A DNA stretch of 64,000 nt from Gammaproteobacteria bacterium (GCA_022826245.1 JAJDVG010000008.1:166626-230625); one strand, 5' to 3'. Positions 35,759 through 45,944 are shown, counted from the first letter of the stretch. A program made the numbers and translations. Notes: a model not told the origin generated them from the sequence alone.

Positions 35759-35950
35759 CTACTCTTCGTCCGATTCCAGAGGTACTTCGAAAACGCGCTT
35801 GCCCCGGTAGAACCCGTCCGCCGTGACGTGGTGGCGCTTGTGGGTCTCTCCGGTCGTCGCGTCGACGGCCAGCGTCGGACCCTTGAGCGCGTCGTGGGAT
35901 CGACGCATGTCGCGCTTCGACCGCGTCTTGCGCCTTTGCTGAACTGCCAT
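35759..35950 (-). CDS. rpmF: 50S ribosomal protein L32
   Basis: 63 residues starting [22 protein letters not shown], with the conserved [20 protein letters not shown]. No zinc-binding Cys pairs, the usual Cys-free form in many gammaproteobacteria. yceD-rpmF-plsX-fabH order is conserved. Confidence 0.98.
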   Translation of the reverse strand: MAVQQRRKTRSKRDMRRSHDALKGPTLAVDATTGETHKRHHVTADGFYRGKRVFEVPLESDEE

Positions 35951-35964
35951 CGTTCGTATTCTCC

Positions 35965-36474
35965 TCAGTGACTCGTTGGTGGAGCGCAGTCAAGAGTCCA
36001 GGCTTCGCCCGTCGACTCGTCGCGCCGGCGCACGAGGCTGCCGCATTCGCTCGTATGAGCATGTTTCGGCATGAGCGGCAACGAGACGATCAACTCGTCT
36101 TCGATGAGCCGTGCAGGCATCAGCCGATCGCCTTCCAGCACGACCGGCTCATAATCTTCGGGCAAGCGCGAGGCCATCGATGCAGATTCCACCAATCCCA
36201 ATTCGACCCGTGCCGCTACCGTGTGCAGCATCGGTTCCAGGCAACGCTGACAGAGCAATGCAAGCGTCGCTTCACATTCAAGATTCACTATCACCCAGGC
36301 TCCGTCGCGCTTACCGAAACGCAAGTTCACTGTCACACTGCCGTCGTGTGCATGTAGCATGTCGCGCAGCCGCGCAAGCCGCTTGAGTTCGATCCGGCCG
36401 CTCAGCACGGACTGCCGCTCTGCCAGCATGTCCAGCCACGACAGGCTGTACCAGTTGTGCAGCGATCCCGGCAT
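35965..36474 (-). CDS. yceD: YceD family protein (DUF177)
   Basis: 169 residues, with [16 protein letters not shown] (CxxC-like pair typical of DUF177) and the late [14 protein letters not shown] segment. In bacteria and plants the family is linked to 23S rRNA accumulation. First gene of the rpmF-plsX-fabH cluster, divergent from maf with about 65 bp between starts. Confidence 0.93.
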   Translation of the reverse strand: MPGSLHNWYSLSWLDMLAERQSVLSGRIELKRLARLRDMLHAHDGSVTVNLRFGKRDGAWVIVNLECEATLALLCQRCLEPMLHTVAARVELGLVESASMASRLPEDYEPVVLEGDRLMPARLIEDELIVSLPLMPKHAHTSECGSLVRRRDESTGEAWTLDCAPPTSH

Positions 36475-36539
36475 GGGCGGCCTATGGTAAGTAGAAGGGG
36501 TATCAACGTCAAAACCGTCACGGCGGCCGTCGGGCGCCG

Positions 36540-37154
36540 ATGCGACTCATGCGCGAACTGATCCTGGCGTCAACTTCCCGGTACAGAAAGCAGCTTCTCG
36601 AGCGGCTCGGGCTGCCCTTTGACGTCGTCGCGCCACGCGTCGAGGAGATCGCCTTACCGGGGGAAGCGCCGCATGAATTCGCCGCGCGTCTCGCGGCCGA
36701 AAAAGCGGGCTCGGTGGCCGCTCCGGAAGCGATCGTCATCGGTTCCGACCAGGTTCCCTCGGTCGACGGCAAGATCCTGCGCAAGCCCGGCTCGCACGAT
36801 GCGGCACTGCGACAGTTGGCGGCCTGCCGGGGCCGCATGGTCGCGTTCGACACGGCCGTGGTCATCCTCGACAAGCGGGACGGCCGGCGCTGGCAGACGG
36901 CCGACCGCACGGACGTGCATTTCGCCGAACTCGCCCCGGACGCGCTCGATGCCTATCTGCGCCGCGAGCAGCCCTACGACTGCGCCGGCGGTTTCAAGGC
37001 CGAGGGTCTCGGCATAGCGCTGTTCAGCCGAATCCGGTCGGACGATCCCACCGCCCTGATCGGGCTGCCGTTGATCTGGGTCGCCCGCACGCTGCGGGAA
37101 GCAGGGCTCGATCCGCTGCGCACGGCCGGCGTTGACCTGAAGAACTCGCTTTGA
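36540..37154 (+). CDS. Maf-family nucleotide pyrophosphatase (YceF type)
   Basis: 204 residues. Hydrolyses modified or non-canonical nucleoside triphosphates; the E. coli YceF branch prefers 7-methyl-GTP. Motifs: LILASTSRYRKQLLERLGLPFDV, the P-loop-like ASTSRYR, IGSDQVPSVDG, and KPGSHDAALRQLAACRGR, CAGGFKAEGLG. ATG 36549 (MRELILAS) is an alternative start 9 bp in. Divergent from yceD, as in many relatives. Confidence 0.94.
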   Translation: MRLMRELILASTSRYRKQLLERLGLPFDVVAPRVEEIALPGEAPHEFAARLAAEKAGSVAAPEAIVIGSDQVPSVDGKILRKPGSHDAALRQLAACRGRMVAFDTAVVILDKRDGRRWQTADRTDVHFAELAPDALDAYLRREQPYDCAGGFKAEGLGIALFSRIRSDDPTALIGLPLIWVARTLREAGLDPLRTAGVDLKNSL

Positions 37155-37307
37155 TCGTTGCGCCACGGCCCGAAATCGGGGACGCAGCAACGTGTCCGGC
37201 TTTGATATAGTCCGGTTCGAGTACTACGAGACTCGCAAGTTGTTCTCCGAGCCCTGGGCGAGTCGGCAGCGTTTGTGTGACAGAGACTTCCGAGAGGTAG
37301 GGATACC

Positions 37308-37910
37308 GTGGCAGATGACAAGCCGGCTCAGGCCGACTACGACCTTCGCACAAGAGCACTGGTCTCGGTGCTGACCAGAAAGGGCCTCGTCGACCCGGCA
37401 GCCATGGACGCTGTCGTCGAGTACCACGAGCGCCAGGTCGGGCCGCACATCGGCGCCGGCCTTGTCGCAAGAAGCTGGGTGGATCCGGACTATCGTCGTC
37501 GGCTGCTTGCAGACGCAAGAGCCGTCGCGCGCGAAGAAAACGTGACGGGATTTCAGTCCACGGATCTGGTCGCCGTGGCGAATACCCCATCCGTGCACAA
37601 CCTGGTTGTCTGCACGCTGTGTTCCTGCTATCCATGGAGCGTACTCGGTCTTCCCCCGACGTGGTACAAGGATTCGGCGTACCGGGCGCGAGCGGTGATC
37701 GAACCCCGAAACGTATTGCGGGAGTTCGGGCTCGACCTCGACGACGAAGTCGAAGTCAGGGTCTGGGACAGTACGGCGGAGGTTCGCTATCTGGTTATCC
37801 CACAGCGCCCGCCGGGTACCGACGGCATGTCTGTCGAACAGTTGACGGCCCTGGTGACCCGGGACTCGATGATCGGCGCCGAGACGCTTGCGGTGAGCGG
37901 GCAGAAATGA
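37308..37910 (+). CDS. nthA: Nitrile hydratase alpha subunit, cobalt type
   Basis: 200 residues, GTG start after GAGAGG. Hydrates nitriles to amides. Metal-binding claw V-C102-T103-L104-C105-S106-C107; Thr at the second position marks the low-spin cobalt type (iron enzymes have Ser). The later [20 protein letters not shown] also fits. Overlaps the beta gene by 4 bp. Thiocyanate hydrolase gamma subunits share this motif, but the partner is a single full-length beta subunit, so nitrile hydratase is preferred. No amidase gene is nearby, so the physiological substrate is unclear. Confidence 0.93.
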   Translation: MADDKPAQADYDLRTRALVSVLTRKGLVDPAAMDAVVEYHERQVGPHIGAGLVARSWVDPDYRRRLLADARAVAREENVTGFQSTDLVAVANTPSVHNLVVCTLCSCYPWSVLGLPPTWYKDSAYRARAVIEPRNVLREFGLDLDDEVEVRVWDSTAEVRYLVIPQRPPGTDGMSVEQLTALVTRDSMIGAETLAVSGQK

Positions 37911-38575
37911 ACGGCGCACACGATCTCGGCGGCACGGACGGATTCACGCTGCCGCAGCGCGAGGCGGAGGGGCCGATCCTCAAGAAAGAATGGGAGCGAC
38001 TGGTCTGGGGGTTGGTCTGGTCGTTGCGCGTGCCCGGGATATCCCGCGGCGGGCGTGCAGCGATGGAGCAGTCCATTCCGCCGGCGCTTTATCTCAGTCT
38101 GCCTTATTACGCGAGGTGGCTCTATCGTGCCGAACAGTCGGTGCTCGAGAGCGGTCTTGTTACCGTCGAGGAACTCGAGAATCCCGATGGCCCTCTCTCA
38201 GTGCCCGACATTCCCGACTTCGAACCGCCCGGGCCCGAAATTATCGTCGACGGTTTTCTCGCCAGCGACTTCTGCGCGGAGTTGGATGTCGACTTGCCGC
38301 CGCAATTTTCTGTTGGCGACGCGGTGATCGCCAGGAACGAGCATCCGGTCGGACACACCCGAGCACCGCGTTATGTTCGCGGGCGCCGCGGCACGATTCA
38401 CCTCGATCACGGAGTGCATGAGTTTCAGGATCAGCTACCGCCAGGTGTCGAACGCAAGGCGCAGCATTTGTATTCGGTGATGTTTACCGGCCGGGAGCTG
38501 TGGGGCAGCCGGGGCGGCTCCAAAGACCGAGTCTATGTTGATCTCTGGGACGATCATCTCCAGGCGGTGGCGTAG
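37907..38575 (+). CDS. nthB: Nitrile hydratase beta subunit
   Basis: 222 residues. Starts [13 protein letters not shown], the family hallmark, then a helical N-terminal half ([12 protein letters not shown]) and an SH3-like C-terminal domain ([43 protein letters not shown]). Pairs with the alpha subunit at the interface that forms the active site. ATGA overlap with nthA; 10 bp before the activator gene. Confidence 0.95.
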   Translation: MNGAHDLGGTDGFTLPQREAEGPILKKEWERLVWGLVWSLRVPGISRGGRAAMEQSIPPALYLSLPYYARWLYRAEQSVLESGLVTVEELENPDGPLSVPDIPDFEPPGPEIIVDGFLASDFCAELDVDLPPQFSVGDAVIARNEHPVGHTRAPRYVRGRRGTIHLDHGVHEFQDQLPPGVERKAQHLYSVMFTGRELWGSRGGSKDRVYVDLWDDHLQAVA

Positions 38576-38585
38576 ATTGCCGAAG

Positions 38586-38936
38586 ATGGGCGGTCGGGAC
38601 AAGCTTGCACGACTGTCGCTGCTTTCCCGCGAAGCAGAAGATCCACCATTTGCTGAACCGTGGCAGGCGCAGGCCTTTGCCGTTGTCGTCGAACTCATCG
38701 AATCCGGTCGCCTCACACAGGAAGAGTGGTCGCAACGATTGTCCGCCGAACTTCGAGCTGCGGAAGGTCGAGGCGAATACGACACCGGCGAACGATATTA
38801 CGTCCACTGGCTGGCGGCGCTTGAACGCCTCACGGTCGACAGAGAGATTACGGCATGGAACGAGTTGGCCGAGGAGCGAGAGGCAACTCGCATGCATGAC
38901 CATCATCGGCGCGATGAGCAACTGAAATCCCCTTGA
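38586..38936 (+). CDS. Nitrile hydratase activator/accessory protein (P14K type)
   Basis: 116 residues, homologous to the N-terminal half of beta subunits: FAEPWQAQAFAVVVELIESGRLTQEEWSQRL and ERYYVHWLAALERL. Such proteins swap metal-loaded alpha subunits into the enzyme (self-subunit swapping in cobalt enzymes). The rich polar end (MHDHHRRDEQ) contains His residues that might bind metal. Completes a three-gene operon. Confidence 0.9.
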   Translation: MGGRDKLARLSLLSREAEDPPFAEPWQAQAFAVVVELIESGRLTQEEWSQRLSAELRAAEGRGEYDTGERYYVHWLAALERLTVDREITAWNELAEEREATRMHDHHRRDEQLKSP

Positions 38937-39101
38937 CGGGGAATTGCTGTCTCCTTGTCATGGCATCATCGATGCTCACGTTCGCTTACAACGACGCGGC
39001 GGATTGCGTCATCGGCCCTCTCGGCCGCCCGAATTCGCCTGCCACAGGGCCATTGCAAGTACTGACGACTCTCCAGGACTCACAGACAAGAGGAGAAAAG
39101 T

Positions 39102-39497
39102 GTGATCACTGCTTTTAAACGTTACTCGTGTCAGTTCATCCTGCTTTTACTGTTTTCCGCCGGCGCTCAGGCTACAGAAGTTGAAGTCCTGTTCAGTCAG
39201 GAATTACAGGATATCCAGGGCAAGTCAGGCCAGATGCTAACGGTGACCTACGCACCGGGAGAGTCATCCGCGCAACATCGACATAACGCACATACCTTCG
39301 TCTATGTGCTTGAAGGGAGTGTCGTCATGCAGGTCCGCGGAGGCGAGGCGCAAACCCTGTCGGCAGGACAGACGTTCTACGAAAACCCGGATGACATCCA
39401 TAGTGTCGCAAGAAACGCCAGCGATACCGAGCCCGCGAAGATACTTGTCTTCTTCGTCAAGGAAACGGATGCGCCGGTCACCGTACCGGTTGAGTAG
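39102..39497 (+). CDS. Periplasmic cupin-domain protein
   Basis: 131 residues, GTG start 3 bp after GAGGAGA. Signal peptide (FILLLLFSAGAQA), then one cupin barrel: VTYAPGESSAQHRHNAHTFVYVLEG carries the metal-binding His pair, and the second motif is FYENPDDIHSVARN. Similar exported cupins are often annotated as cupin-domain proteins of unknown substrate. Its neighbours (nitrile hydratase, HELGH protein) do not fix a role. It lies 165 bp downstream of the activator gene. Confidence 0.88.
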   Translation: MITAFKRYSCQFILLLLFSAGAQATEVEVLFSQELQDIQGKSGQMLTVTYAPGESSAQHRHNAHTFVYVLEGSVVMQVRGGEAQTLSAGQTFYENPDDIHSVARNASDTEPAKILVFFVKETDAPVTVPVE

Positions 39498-39520
39498 GTC
39501 ACGCAGCAAACAGCTTCACG

Positions 39521-40129
39521 ATGCAAGCAGATTCGCCTCAGGCGACCCGGGTCGTACCGGCGATCATGCTGCTGATCGCCTGTGGTGCGCAGGCCCAGCC
39601 GACAGTCGACTTCATCCCGGCCAACGCGGCGCTTCATTACGCTGCGCGGGCGTATCGGTCGATCTGGGAGGAGGACGGCGAGCGCATCGTGGCCGCGCTC
39701 GAGGCCCGGACCTGTCTGCAGTTTCCGGAATCAAGCGTAACCGCCACGGTAGCCGATGCGGTCAGTCATTCCGGCGGGCCCGACCACCCGATGCGCCTTC
39801 GTGCGAGCTACATGCCCGACACGAAGCAATCCACGTTGGTCCACGAACTCGGCCACCGCCACCTATGGCAGCTTGTCGAGCGACTCGACGGAATAGATGG
39901 GCACATGACGCTGTATCTCGTCCTCGACCGCGTGTGGGCGGACGTTTGGGGCGAGGACTTTGCCGCCAGGCAGATCCGGACGGAAGCAAACTGGGGCACT
40001 GACTATGCGGCTGCCTGGGACTGGGCGCGCTCGCTCGATCCGCAGGAGCGCACGCGGCTTTGGAACCGGCTCCTGGCCATGAACGGGTTTCCGACCGGCT
40101 GCGATCGTTTGCGCCGGGAAACCGAGTGA
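39521..40129 (+). CDS. Hypothetical exported protein with HELGH zinc motif
   Basis: 202 residues with a hydrophobic N-terminal segment (VVPAIMLLIACGAQAQ). It contains LVHELGHRHLWQLVERLDG, the HExxH signature of zinc metallopeptidases; a third ligand is not obvious. Later W-rich segments (VWADVWGEDF, WGTDYAAAWDW). I do not recognise the family. Possibly a degraded or minimal metallopeptidase, secreted. 23 bp after the cupin gene. Confidence 0.65.
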   Translation: MQADSPQATRVVPAIMLLIACGAQAQPTVDFIPANAALHYAARAYRSIWEEDGERIVAALEARTCLQFPESSVTATVADAVSHSGGPDHPMRLRASYMPDTKQSTLVHELGHRHLWQLVERLDGIDGHMTLYLVLDRVWADVWGEDFAARQIRTEANWGTDYAAAWDWARSLDPQERTRLWNRLLAMNGFPTGCDRLRRETE

Positions 40130-40204
40130 GAGCGGTTCGGTCGTGAGGCCGCCGCCAAAGACCGCGGGCCGGGCGCCATGCAGGAGAGCGCGCGGGCGCC
40201 GACG

Positions 40205-40942
40205 CTAGTTTTCCGATCGCGTGAACGGAACGAAGAGCACCGGCAGGATGTCGGTGACCCGGGTGGCGCCGTCCGGCGCTTTATCGAGGACCTGCAGGGA
40301 CTGCGAGCGATTCTGCTCGCCGATGGGCACGACCAGCTTGCCGCCCACCGCAAGCTGATCGATCAGCGGCTGGGGGATTCGTTCGGGCGCCGCCGTGACG
40401 AGAATCGCATCGAAAGGCGCAAACTCGGGCCACCCCTGATAGCCATCGCCCACCCGGACGGTCACGTTGTCGTATCCCAGGCGATCGAGCGTGCGGGCGG
40501 CCCGGAGCCCCAGGGGTTCGACGATCTCGACCGTATAGACGCGGTCCACGATCTCGGCCAGGACCGCCGCCTGATACCCGGACCCGGTCCCGATTTCCAG
40601 AACCACGGACTCAGGACCCACATTCGCCAGGTCCGTCATGAGAGCCACGATGTACGGCTGAGAGATCGTCTGCCCTTCCCCGATCGGAAGCGGGCGGTTG
40701 AGGTAGGCAAACTCCCGTACGGTCGCGGGAACGAACTCGTGGCGCGGGACCTTCGCCATGGCCGCCATCACGGCTTCGGCGAGCGCGGTTTTGCCCGTAT
40801 CGGACTCGGTCTGGCGAACGACCCGATCGATCTCTTCGATGAGCGCGGCTCGCTGCTCCGTGAACGAATCCTGAGAACACGCCGGGGATGCGCCGAGCGA
40901 CAGGAGAATCAGGGTCAGAACCGTTGCGCGAAGAGCGGACAC
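40205..40942 (-). CDS. pcm: Protein-L-isoaspartate O-methyltransferase with signal peptide
   Basis: Repairs isoaspartyl damage by SAM-dependent methylation. Motifs: VPRHEFVP, YLNRPLPIGEGQTISQPYIVALMT, VLEIGTGSGYQAAVLAEIV (SAM binding) and VPIGEQNRSQSLQVL. Normally cytoplasmic, but GTG 40942 gives an N-terminal signal (LRATVLTLILLSLGASPACSQ), so this copy appears to be periplasmic or a lipoprotein (SPAC). ATG 41083 would add an unlikely extension. Confidence 0.9.
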   Translation of the reverse strand: MSALRATVLTLILLSLGASPACSQDSFTEQRAALIEEIDRVVRQTESDTGKTALAEAVMAAMAKVPRHEFVPATVREFAYLNRPLPIGEGQTISQPYIVALMTDLANVGPESVVLEIGTGSGYQAAVLAEIVDRVYTVEIVEPLGLRAARTLDRLGYDNVTVRVGDGYQGWPEFAPFDAILVTAAPERIPQPLIDQLAVGGKLVVPIGEQNRSQSLQVLDKAPDGATRVTDILPVLFVPFTRSEN

Positions 40943-41033
40943 CAGGTGTGGGCCTCGGATAGCTCCGTTGCCATTGTACCCGGCTGCAACGCGCCCACTG
41001 GCCAACCGCGCTCTGCCGTGAAAGAATCGAGAA

Positions 41034-41426
41034 ATGAATGGAAGAAACATTTCGACTGCGCTCATTTTCGGGTCATGGCTCACGTTCGCGCCAGCGCACG
41101 CTCACCACTCCTGGTCGGGAATCTACAATACGGAGAAGCGCATCACGGTGGAGGGGGTGGTGACGGAGTTTCAGTTCCGCCGCCCGCATCTCGCGCTGCT
41201 GGTCGATGTTCGCAACGACGCCGGAGAAACCGAACAGTGGACCGTGGAGTGGGGCAGCCCGAGGCGGATGCGGGAAGCCGGCTACGATGAGACTGTGCTC
41301 AAACCCGGCGACGCGGTGATCGTCACCGGTCAGCCCGCCTGGACGCCGGGCAGGAAGTCGGTGCGGATGCGTACACTCACGCGACCGGCAGACGGCTTCA
41401 CGCTGAGCGGGCGACGGCGCCGCTGA
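41034..41426 (+). CDS. DUF6152 family exported protein
   Basis: 130 residues: signal peptide (FGSWLTFAPAHA), then HHSWSGIYNTEKRITVEGVVTEFQFRRPH, matching a family of secreted proteins of unknown function with a His-His-Ser start and OB-like beta fold. The end is basic (SGRRRR). It overlaps the longer, rejected start of the opposite-strand pcm gene. Confidence 0.8.
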   Translation: MNGRNISTALIFGSWLTFAPAHAHHSWSGIYNTEKRITVEGVVTEFQFRRPHLALLVDVRNDAGETEQWTVEWGSPRRMREAGYDETVLKPGDAVIVTGQPAWTPGRKSVRMRTLTRPADGFTLSGRRRR

Positions 41427-41451
41427 TCGAAGCTGCCCCGCTGCCCGACTG

Positions 41452-42444
41452 TCAGCGCCTCGCCACAGACCGTGACTTTCGTTTGCGGCGCTTGCGTTCA
41501 AGTAATTCGAGCACACGGCCGAGTTCCGCGGGCAAGGGCACGCTGACGGAGAAATCAACATCGCTGTCCGGCCACTGGAATGCGATCGCGTGGGCATGCA
41601 GAAACATGCGGTCCAGACCCAGATGGTTCATGTATTCGTTGAAGCGTACGTCGCCATAACGCTCGTCGCCCGCGACGGGATGTTGCAGGTGTGCGGCGTG
41701 TGCGCGAATCTGATGGGTTCTGCCGGTCCCGATGCGAACCTCGACGAACGCAGCCGCAGTGCCGAACTGGTCGATGGGCCGGAACTGGCTCAGCGCCGGC
41801 TTGCCCTGAGCATCGACGCGGCTGCGGACCCCGCCGGGACGACGATCGGACCTGAGCGGTTCGTCGACTTCGATACTTCCGAACTGCCAGTTGCCTCGAA
41901 CCAGCGCCAGGTACCGTTTCTCGACGCGCCCTTCGCGCAGCAACCCGTGCAACTGGCGCAGAGTGCTGCGTCGCTTCGCGACGAGCAGGCACCCCGATGT
42001 CGCCCGATCAAGTCGATGCACGAGCTCGAGCGTCTTGAGGCCCGGCCGGAGACTCCGCAATGCCTCGATACACCCCAGGTCCACGCCGCTGCCGCCGTGT
42101 ACGGCGAGCCCGGCCGGCTTGTCGATGACGAGTACGCGTGAATCCTCATGGACGATGCGTTCGGCCAGTCGGTCGAGAACATTGTCGTCCAGGTGCGGTG
42201 TCGAGGCTGAACGCTGCCTTACGGGCGGAATCCTCACGCGGTCGCCGGCCTGCAGGCGGTAGCGCGGCGTCGCGCGTCCGGAGTTGACCCGAACCTGTCC
42301 CGAGCGGATGAGCCGGTAGACGTGACTGCGCGGCACGCCTTTCAGGCGGCCCAGCAGGAAATTGTCGAGGCGCTGGCCCGCCGTTTCGGCATCCACGTCC
42401 CGGTAGCGAGCGGCATGCCGGTTTCCCTTTTCCGCAAAATTCAA
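41452..42444 (-). CDS. rluC: Ribosomal large subunit pseudouridine synthase RluC/RluD family
   Basis: 330 residues: N-terminal S4 RNA-binding domain (AGQRLDNFLLGRLKGVPRSHVYRLIRSGQVRVN) and the catalytic domain with the Asp motif HRLDRATSGCLLVAK; later VRIGTGRTHQIRAHAAHLQHPVAGDERYG. RluC modifies 23S rRNA at three sites. Its divergent position next to rne is the same as in E. coli, which supports RluC over RluD. Confidence 0.93.
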   Translation of the reverse strand: MNFAEKGNRHAARYRDVDAETAGQRLDNFLLGRLKGVPRSHVYRLIRSGQVRVNSGRATPRYRLQAGDRVRIPPVRQRSASTPHLDDNVLDRLAERIVHEDSRVLVIDKPAGLAVHGGSGVDLGCIEALRSLRPGLKTLELVHRLDRATSGCLLVAKRRSTLRQLHGLLREGRVEKRYLALVRGNWQFGSIEVDEPLRSDRRPGGVRSRVDAQGKPALSQFRPIDQFGTAAAFVEVRIGTGRTHQIRAHAAHLQHPVAGDERYGDVRFNEYMNHLGLDRMFLHAHAIAFQWPDSDVDFSVSVPLPAELGRVLELLERKRRKRKSRSVARR

Positions 42445-42799
42445 TGGCTTACCGAATTAGCCTGTCCGAAGCTATGGTATAGTAGCCGCGCGGAAGGCGC
42501 CTGTGGCGTCCATTCCGCGCTGCAATTGCAGCCCATTAACGCTCCATTTGAGCGACCGCAGAATGCAAGTTTTTCTTGTCGGCGCCCCGGATCCGGGCCG
42601 TCGCGATACGAATCAGGCAATGGCTCTCCGGCGCGAAGAGTTTCTCAACTCGCACAATAAACGCGGATCGAGCGATTCAAATCTCAGGAAAGAACCATGA
42701 CAGAGCGATGCACTGAGACAAACAGATGCATCGTTGCCTCACGTGTCGCCGTCGGCATGGCAGCGGATCCCGGGCCTGCAATACAAAGGCTGAGGATTT
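42445..42799 (+). promoter_or_regulatory. Long rne 5' leader region
   Basis: A 355-bp gap between the divergent rluC and rne starts, close to the length of the E. coli rne leader that mediates RNase E autoregulation. A -10-like TATAGT lies at 42478-42483; the -35 is weak. Just after it, GCGCGGAA (42488-42495) pairs with TTCCGCGC (42513-42520) to form a 5' hairpin. Small ORFs in it (for example 42503-42700) have no sign of being genes. Function inferred by analogy. Confidence 0.5.
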
Positions 42800-45700
42800 A
42801 TGAAACGCATGCTAGTCAATGCAACTCAACAAGAAGAGTTGCGCATGGCCATGGTCGATGGCCAGAAACTTTACGACCTTAATATCGAGGTACCTTCCCG
42901 AGAGCAACGCAAAGCCAACATCTACAAAGGCCGAATAACGAGGGTCGAGCAAAGCCTCGAGGCCGCATTTGTCGATTACGGCGCCCAGCGTCACGGTTTT
43001 CTGCCGCTCAAGGAGATTTCCAGGGAATACTTCCTGAAGCAGCCCGAGGAGGGCGCGCGCCCGCAGATCCGCAGTGTGCTCAAGGAAGGCCAGGAGATTG
43101 TCGTCCAGGTCGAAAAGGAGGAACGCGGCAACAAGGGCGCCGCGCTGACCACCTTCATCAGCCTGGCGGGCCGATTCCTCGTTCTGATGCCGAACGACTC
43201 CCGGGCGAGCGGCGTCTCGCGCCGCATAACCGGCGAAGACCGCGACATCGTCCGTCAGTCCCTCGAGGAACTCGGTGCGCCCGAATCGATGGGCTGCATC
43301 GTCAGGACCGCCGGCGTCGGACGGGACGTCGAAGAACTGCGCTGGGACCTCGACTACCTGATCAATGTCTGGGAATCGATCAAGGCGGTCGTCGTCACGC
43401 GTCCCGCACCGTTCCTGATTTACCAGGAAGGCAACGCGATCGTTCGCGCGCTCAGGGACTACCTGGTCAGCGATATCGGCGAGATCCTCATCGACGATGC
43501 CGGCGTCCACAAGGAAGCGCTCGACTTCATGGAACACGTCCTGCCGAACCAGCTTCGCAAGCTCAAGTACTACGACGACCCGACGGTGCCGCTGTTCACG
43601 CGGTTCCAGATCGAAAGCCAGATCGAGTCCGCGTTCGCGCACAGCGTTTCGCTGCCTTCCGGCGGCAGTATCGTCATCGATCATACCGAGGCGCTGACCG
43701 CGATCGACATCAATTCCGCGCGCGCGACGAAGGGCGGCGACATCGAAGCGACGGCCTACAACACGAACCTCGAGGCCGCTCAGGAGATCGCCCGGCAACT
43801 GCGCATTCGCGACCTCGGCGGGCTCGTCGTCATCGACTTCATCGACATGGGGCCGCACCGCAACCAGCGTGATGTCGAGAAGAAGCTGCGCGAGGCCGTC
43901 CGCCAGGACCGTGCCAGAATCCAGATCGGCAAGATCTCGAAGTTCGGCCTGCTCGAGATGTCACGCCAACGGCTGCGCCCGTCGCTCGAAGAGTCGACGC
44001 AAGCCGTGTGCCCGCGCTGCAACGGCAATGGCGTGATCCGCGGCGTGGAGTCGCTTGCGCTGGCCATTCTGAGGCTCATCGGCGAAGAGGCGCGCAAGGA
44101 GCGCAGCGCGCGGGTGATCGTGCGACTGCCGGTCGAGGTGGCCAACTATCTGCTCAACGAAAAGCGCGACTGGGTGCAAACGATCGAGGAAAACAACCAC
44201 GTCACGGTCATCCTCGCCGGCGATCCGGCGCTCGAGACGCCGACCTACAGCATTCGCCGCGTACGCGATGACGAAACGGCGCTGGCCGAGAACACGGGCC
44301 CGAGCTATGCGCTCACCGAACCCACGCAAGACCTGTCCGCGGCGTTCGAGAAACCGGCGCAGCAGCAGCCGCCCGAGCAAGCTGCCGTGTCGGGCGTCAT
44401 GCCGAAGAAGCCGGCGCCGCAGCGCAAACCGCGCGCGACTCGCCGCAAACCGAAGACATCCATCTGGCGACGCATGTTCGGCTGGTTGACGCCGGCGCCA
44501 CAGGACCGGCGCCAGCGTGGCCGGCAACGTGCGCGCCCGGACCGCAAGCGCGGTACGCAGCAAAAGCGCGATGCGAGCCGGGGACGCCGGTCCGGACAGG
44601 CTGAACGCCGCGGCCGGAGCCGCAGCACCGCCCGAAAGGGCCGCGGTCAGGCTGCCGCCGCCACGGATACCGCCGCCGGCAAGGCCGACAGGAAACCGGC
44701 CGCGAAAGCCGGAGCGAAGGCGCAGGATACCGGGGACGGCGCCGCGCGCGGTCGCCGCCAACGCGGCCGCAAAGCGTCGGGCGAAGCGCGTTCGCCGTCC
44801 GGCGATGCGCAAAAGCAGGACACGCCGCGCAAGAGACGCCGAAGCCGGAGATCCGCGAGGAAGCCCGCGGGCGATGCGAAAATGGAGCCGAAATCGAGCG
44901 AGCGCAAGGGCAACGGCAAGGACCTGTCGGCTACCGCGGAGCCCGCAGCCGAAGCGGTGATCGAGGCGCCCGCGGCCCCGACCGAACAGACGGCCGCAGC
45001 ATTGACAGCGGACACGGCCCCGGCCGAAGCGACGCCTGCGGCATCGGAGGCGGACACGGCGCGAGCCAGGCCGACGCCTGCGCCATCGAAGGCCGACACA
45101 CGCCCCGCCGAACCGGCGGCCAACGCGTCCGAATCGGACACGCCCGATCAAAAACCTGCAACGACGCCGGATACGGCCGAGCAGTCGGCACCCGAGCAGC
45201 GCGCGGAAACACGGCCGGAGCCTACCGGGCAGACGTCGGGGACGACTGATCCCGCCGCGACGGAGGCAGCCGCCGAAGAACCTGTCACAGTGGCGGAACC
45301 GCTATCCGCTGAGCCGGAACCGCTGCCGGCCGAGCCGGAACCGCCGTCGGCCGAGCCCGATCAGCCCGTTGCCGCCGAGCAGCCTTCGTCATCGGATGAC
45401 GTGCCACCGGCTCAAGCGGAGAAACCCGCGACTGCAGAGGAATCCGCATCCGCGGAACAGCCTCCTGCCGGATCGGATGACAAACCGGCCGGACGGAAGC
45501 GGTCCGCCAAACCCGGGCGTGCACGCTCCAGGCGCGGCCGAAAACCGCGCGCCGAAGCGTCCGAAGCAGCCGAACCGGATACGGACGCGGACGCGCCATC
45601 CTCCCAGGCCGATGCTGGCCCGCTTGACACGTCGCCTGCCGCAGTCGAACCGGACAAGGCCGAGTCTCCGGAACCGGCCGACGCGGCGCGTGCAGTGGAA

Positions 45701-45886
45701 GCGCAATCTGTTGCCGAGTCGACCGATACTGCCGAACGGCCGGTTGCGGGCAAGTCGTCCGCACCTGCCGAGTCGTCGAAGCTCGCCGAACCTCCACTCG
45801 CTGCTGCGCCGGCGAGCGCCGACGACGACGATTCGAGGCCGCATCCAAAACCTGGGGCCGCGTTCAGATCGATCGGGGAGCCGTAA
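42800..45886 (+). CDS. rne: Ribonuclease E
   Basis: 1028-residue endonuclease and degradosome scaffold. S1 RNA-binding domain (about 35-120, [23 protein letters not shown]), DNase I-like core with metal-binding Asp residues in [12 protein letters not shown] and VIDFIDM, and the zinc-link [10 protein letters not shown] near 400 for tetramer formation. After residue 500 the half is disordered: Arg/Lys-rich RNA-binding stretches followed by a Pro/Ala/Glu tail with repeats such as [17 protein letters not shown]. The ATG at 42800 gives the standard [15 protein letters not shown]. Confidence 0.98.
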   Translation: MKRMLVNATQQEELRMAMVDGQKLYDLNIEVPSREQRKANIYKGRITRVEQSLEAAFVDYGAQRHGFLPLKEISREYFLKQPEEGARPQIRSVLKEGQEIVVQVEKEERGNKGAALTTFISLAGRFLVLMPNDSRASGVSRRITGEDRDIVRQSLEELGAPESMGCIVRTAGVGRDVEELRWDLDYLINVWESIKAVVVTRPAPFLIYQEGNAIVRALRDYLVSDIGEILIDDAGVHKEALDFMEHVLPNQLRKLKYYDDPTVPLFTRFQIESQIESAFAHSVSLPSGGSIVIDHTEALTAIDINSARATKGGDIEATAYNTNLEAAQEIARQLRIRDLGGLVVIDFIDMGPHRNQRDVEKKLREAVRQDRARIQIGKISKFGLLEMSRQRLRPSLEESTQAVCPRCNGNGVIRGVESLALAILRLIGEEARKERSARVIVRLPVEVANYLLNEKRDWVQTIEENNHVTVILAGDPALETPTYSIRRVRDDETALAENTGPSYALTEPTQDLSAAFEKPAQQQPPEQAAVSGVMPKKPAPQRKPRATRRKPKTSIWRRMFGWLTPAPQDRRQRGRQRARPDRKRGTQQKRDASRGRRSGQAERRGRSRSTARKGRGQAAAATDTAAGKADRKPAAKAGAKAQDTGDGAARGRRQRGRKASGEARSPSGDAQKQDTPRKRRRSRRSARKPAGDAKMEPKSSERKGNGKDLSATAEPAAEAVIEAPAAPTEQTAAALTADTAPAEATPAASEADTARARPTPAPSKADTRPAEPAANASESDTPDQKPATTPDTAEQSAPEQRAETRPEPTGQTSGTTDPAATEAAAEEPVTVAEPLSAEPEPLPAEPEPPSAEPDQPVAAEQPSSSDDVPPAQAEKPATAEESASAEQPPAGSDDKPAGRKRSAKPGRARSRRGRKPRAEASEAAEPDTDADAPSSQADAGPLDTSPAAVEPDKAESPEPADAARAVEAQSVAESTDTAERPVAGKSSAPAESSKLAEPPLAAAPASADDDDSRPHPKPGAAFRSIGEP

Positions 45887-45944
45887 GCCGGCGAGCCTGG
45901 CCGCGGCGGCGACCGTCCACCGCCGACGTTGCCGGATTAAGTCC

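Noticed and set aside
37308..38575. Thiocyanate hydrolase instead of nitrile hydratase
   Set aside because: That enzyme has split beta and alpha subunits plus gamma; here there is one full-length beta subunit and a separate activator gene.
42503..42882. Small ORFs in the rne leader as genes
   Set aside because: No ribosome-binding sites, no recognisable products, and a likely untranslated regulatory leader explains the region.
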